NCBI GenBank assembly: GCA_022615215.1
Contig: JAKEHD010000715.1
Location: 1 to 6,046 of the forward strand
From: Blastocatellia bacterium
GTDB lineage: Bacteria > Acidobacteriota > Blastocatellia > UBA7656
DNA length: 6,046 bases
Direction: 5' to 3'
A model generated the notes under the pieces. That model was not told the origin of the DNA and searched no databases. It worked only from the letters and a program-made list of their open reading frames with translations. Within the stretch, counting starts at the first letter, position 1. Each line of letters begins with the position of its first letter. Shown here piece after piece: positions 5,496-6,046 of this stretch. The position numbers and the translations under genes were made by a program.

Positions 5496-5516
5496 AACGG
5501 ACAATGGACGACGGAC
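5496..5516. repeat. Three tandem heptamers RAYGGAC
   Basis: AACGGAC, AATGGAC and GACGGAC follow each other without a gap, 36 bases after the DinB stop codon. The fixed core GGAC recurs every 7 bases. Confidence 0.6.
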
Positions 5517-5692
5517 AAGATCAGCGGCCGTCCTTATGCGCCTGCTTCAATTATCGTCTCGCGGTCCCCGTTCGCACTCAAGCGCGAATCGCAAGCACAG
5601 ATCCGTTCTTGCATTCATATTGTAAAGAAGACATGGCGGCAGCGCTCATATTTGCCGTAGGCCCTGCGCCGGAATCGAGGCTGAGAGTTCCT

Positions 5693-5715
5693 GCTCCCGC
5701 AGAGTCAGCGGGAGC
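5693..5715. repeat. Eight-pair GC-rich hairpin
   Basis: GCTCCCGC at 5693-5700 pairs perfectly with GCGGGAGC at 5708-5715 around a seven-base loop. No U-run follows on either strand, so it is not a clear intrinsic terminator. Smaller stems follow at 5738-5750 and 5782-5799. Confidence 0.6.
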
Positions 5716-5860
5716 CTGAAGATCAACTGATTCCAGCGCGGCGCTGCCGCCAAACCCATCACAAGCGAAGCCATTGATCCGCGCCCTGCCGAATGGGCGA
5801 ACCCAACTGAAAATAGTGAGGATTTGCGCTCGCCCCCTCGGAAGGCAGAGACGATGGAAA

Positions 5861-5901
5861 CCACTGGCTTATCCAAGTGGGGGCAGTTGAACAGATTTTT
5901 T
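5861..5901 (+). terminator. Weak terminator-like hairpin followed at a distance by six T
   Basis: CCACTGG (5861-5867) pairs with CC-A-AGTGG (5873-5880) around a five-base loop with one bulged A. Six T lie at 5896-5901, fifteen bases beyond the stem, too far for a standard intrinsic terminator. It is 400 bases after the DinB stop, so any role in ending that transcript is speculative. Confidence 0.2.
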
Positions 5902-5994
5902 CATGCGGCCAAAGTATATACGCGCGTCAGGTGGAAGTCCACATAAAAACTACGGCGATGAGCGACAACTACAGTGACGCGGGATGCTTTCTAT

Positions 5995-6010
5995 GCAGGG
6001 GCGCAGGGGC
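5995..6010. repeat. Two tandem copies of octamer GCAGGGGC
   Basis: GCAGGGGC at 5995-6002 is repeated directly at 6003-6010, seven bases before the heptamer array at the window end. Confidence 0.5.
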
Positions 6011-6017
6011 GTTTGTA

Positions 6018-6046
6018 AGGATGAAGGATGAGGGATGAAGGATGAA
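6018..6046. repeat. Heptanucleotide tandem repeat AGGATGA, four copies, running off the window
   Basis: Units at 6018-6024, 6025-6031, 6032-6038 and 6039-6045 read AGGATGA, with a single change (GGGATGA) in the third. The last base fits a fifth copy, so the array probably continues. It resembles the short tandemly repeated heptamers known from cyanobacterial and some other genomes; such arrays are non-coding and vary in copy number. Confidence 0.8.

Larger units (their letters stand above)
5461..6046. other. Intergenic region without a supportable gene
   Basis: These 586 bases after the DinB gene hold only short frames without recognisable motifs. The longest, on the minus strand at 5646-5876, starts with TTG, has no ribosome site and reads as low-information sequence across several small hairpins. 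What can be seen is three short tandem repeats, several GC hairpins and a run of six T at 5896-5901. The region may be a graveyard of small repeat elements or decayed coding DNA. Confidence 0.6.

Noticed and set aside
5646..5876. Minus-strand frame of 76 codons in the right-hand gap
   Set aside because: TTG start, no ribosome site, no motif, and it spans several small hairpins. It could be a remnant, but I cannot support it as a gene.
5887..5920. Possible plus-strand promoter TTGAAC ... TATATA
   Set aside because: The spacer would be 22 bases, or 19 to the weaker AAGTAT, and no gene follows before the window ends.

Overview
The window looks like a piece of a bacterial chromosome of moderate G+C, roughly 50-60% in its core genes. 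I lean towards an Acidobacteriota-type or similar environmental Gram-negative lineage. The hints are a secreted DinB-family protein, a palindrome-rich interspersed element and heptanucleotide tandem repeats, and they are weak; nothing here fixes the taxon. There are six protein genes: five on the minus strand in two groups, and one divergent gene on the plus strand. I see no rRNA, tRNA or CRISPR array.

Minus-strand operon (4608 down to 1800): a Rieske non-heme iron oxygenase, a GNAT-like protein of unknown function and a short-chain dehydrogenase/reductase. Each junction is a 4-base stop/start overlap (GTGA, then ATGA), so the three are almost certainly co-translated. A near-consensus sigma70-type promoter (TTGAGA, 17 bases, TATAAT) lies just upstream of the Rieske gene. 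An oxygenase, a possible acyl- or aminoacyl-transferase and a dehydrogenase suggest a small oxidative tailoring pathway for a hydrophobic metabolite. The substrate cannot be read from sequence.

Between this operon and the next gene pair (1543-1778) sits a 236-base non-coding element packed with GC-rich palindromes. Imperfect 19-base terminal inverted repeats (17/19 identical) enclose it. It looks like a MITE-like or REPIN-like mobile repeat.

Minus-strand pair (1515 down to 53): an SMC/OLD-like AAA ATPase overlaps by ATGA a short protein with the amino-terminal TOPRIM-type motifs (EG, then DxD). ATPase plus TOPRIM nuclease is a recurring layout of anti-phage systems. The sampled DNA here is about 43% G+C, clearly lower than its neighbours, which fits horizontal acquisition. 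The TOPRIM partner is only 107 residues and appears to have lost its carboxy-terminal half.

Plus strand: after a 219-base divergent intergenic region comes a secreted or lipid-facing DinB-superfamily protein with a full His triad (4828-5460). The last 586 bases hold no gene I can support. They contain short tandem repeats with 7- and 8-base periods and small hairpins. Three unrelated 7-base-period repeats occur in the non-coding parts of the right half of the window.
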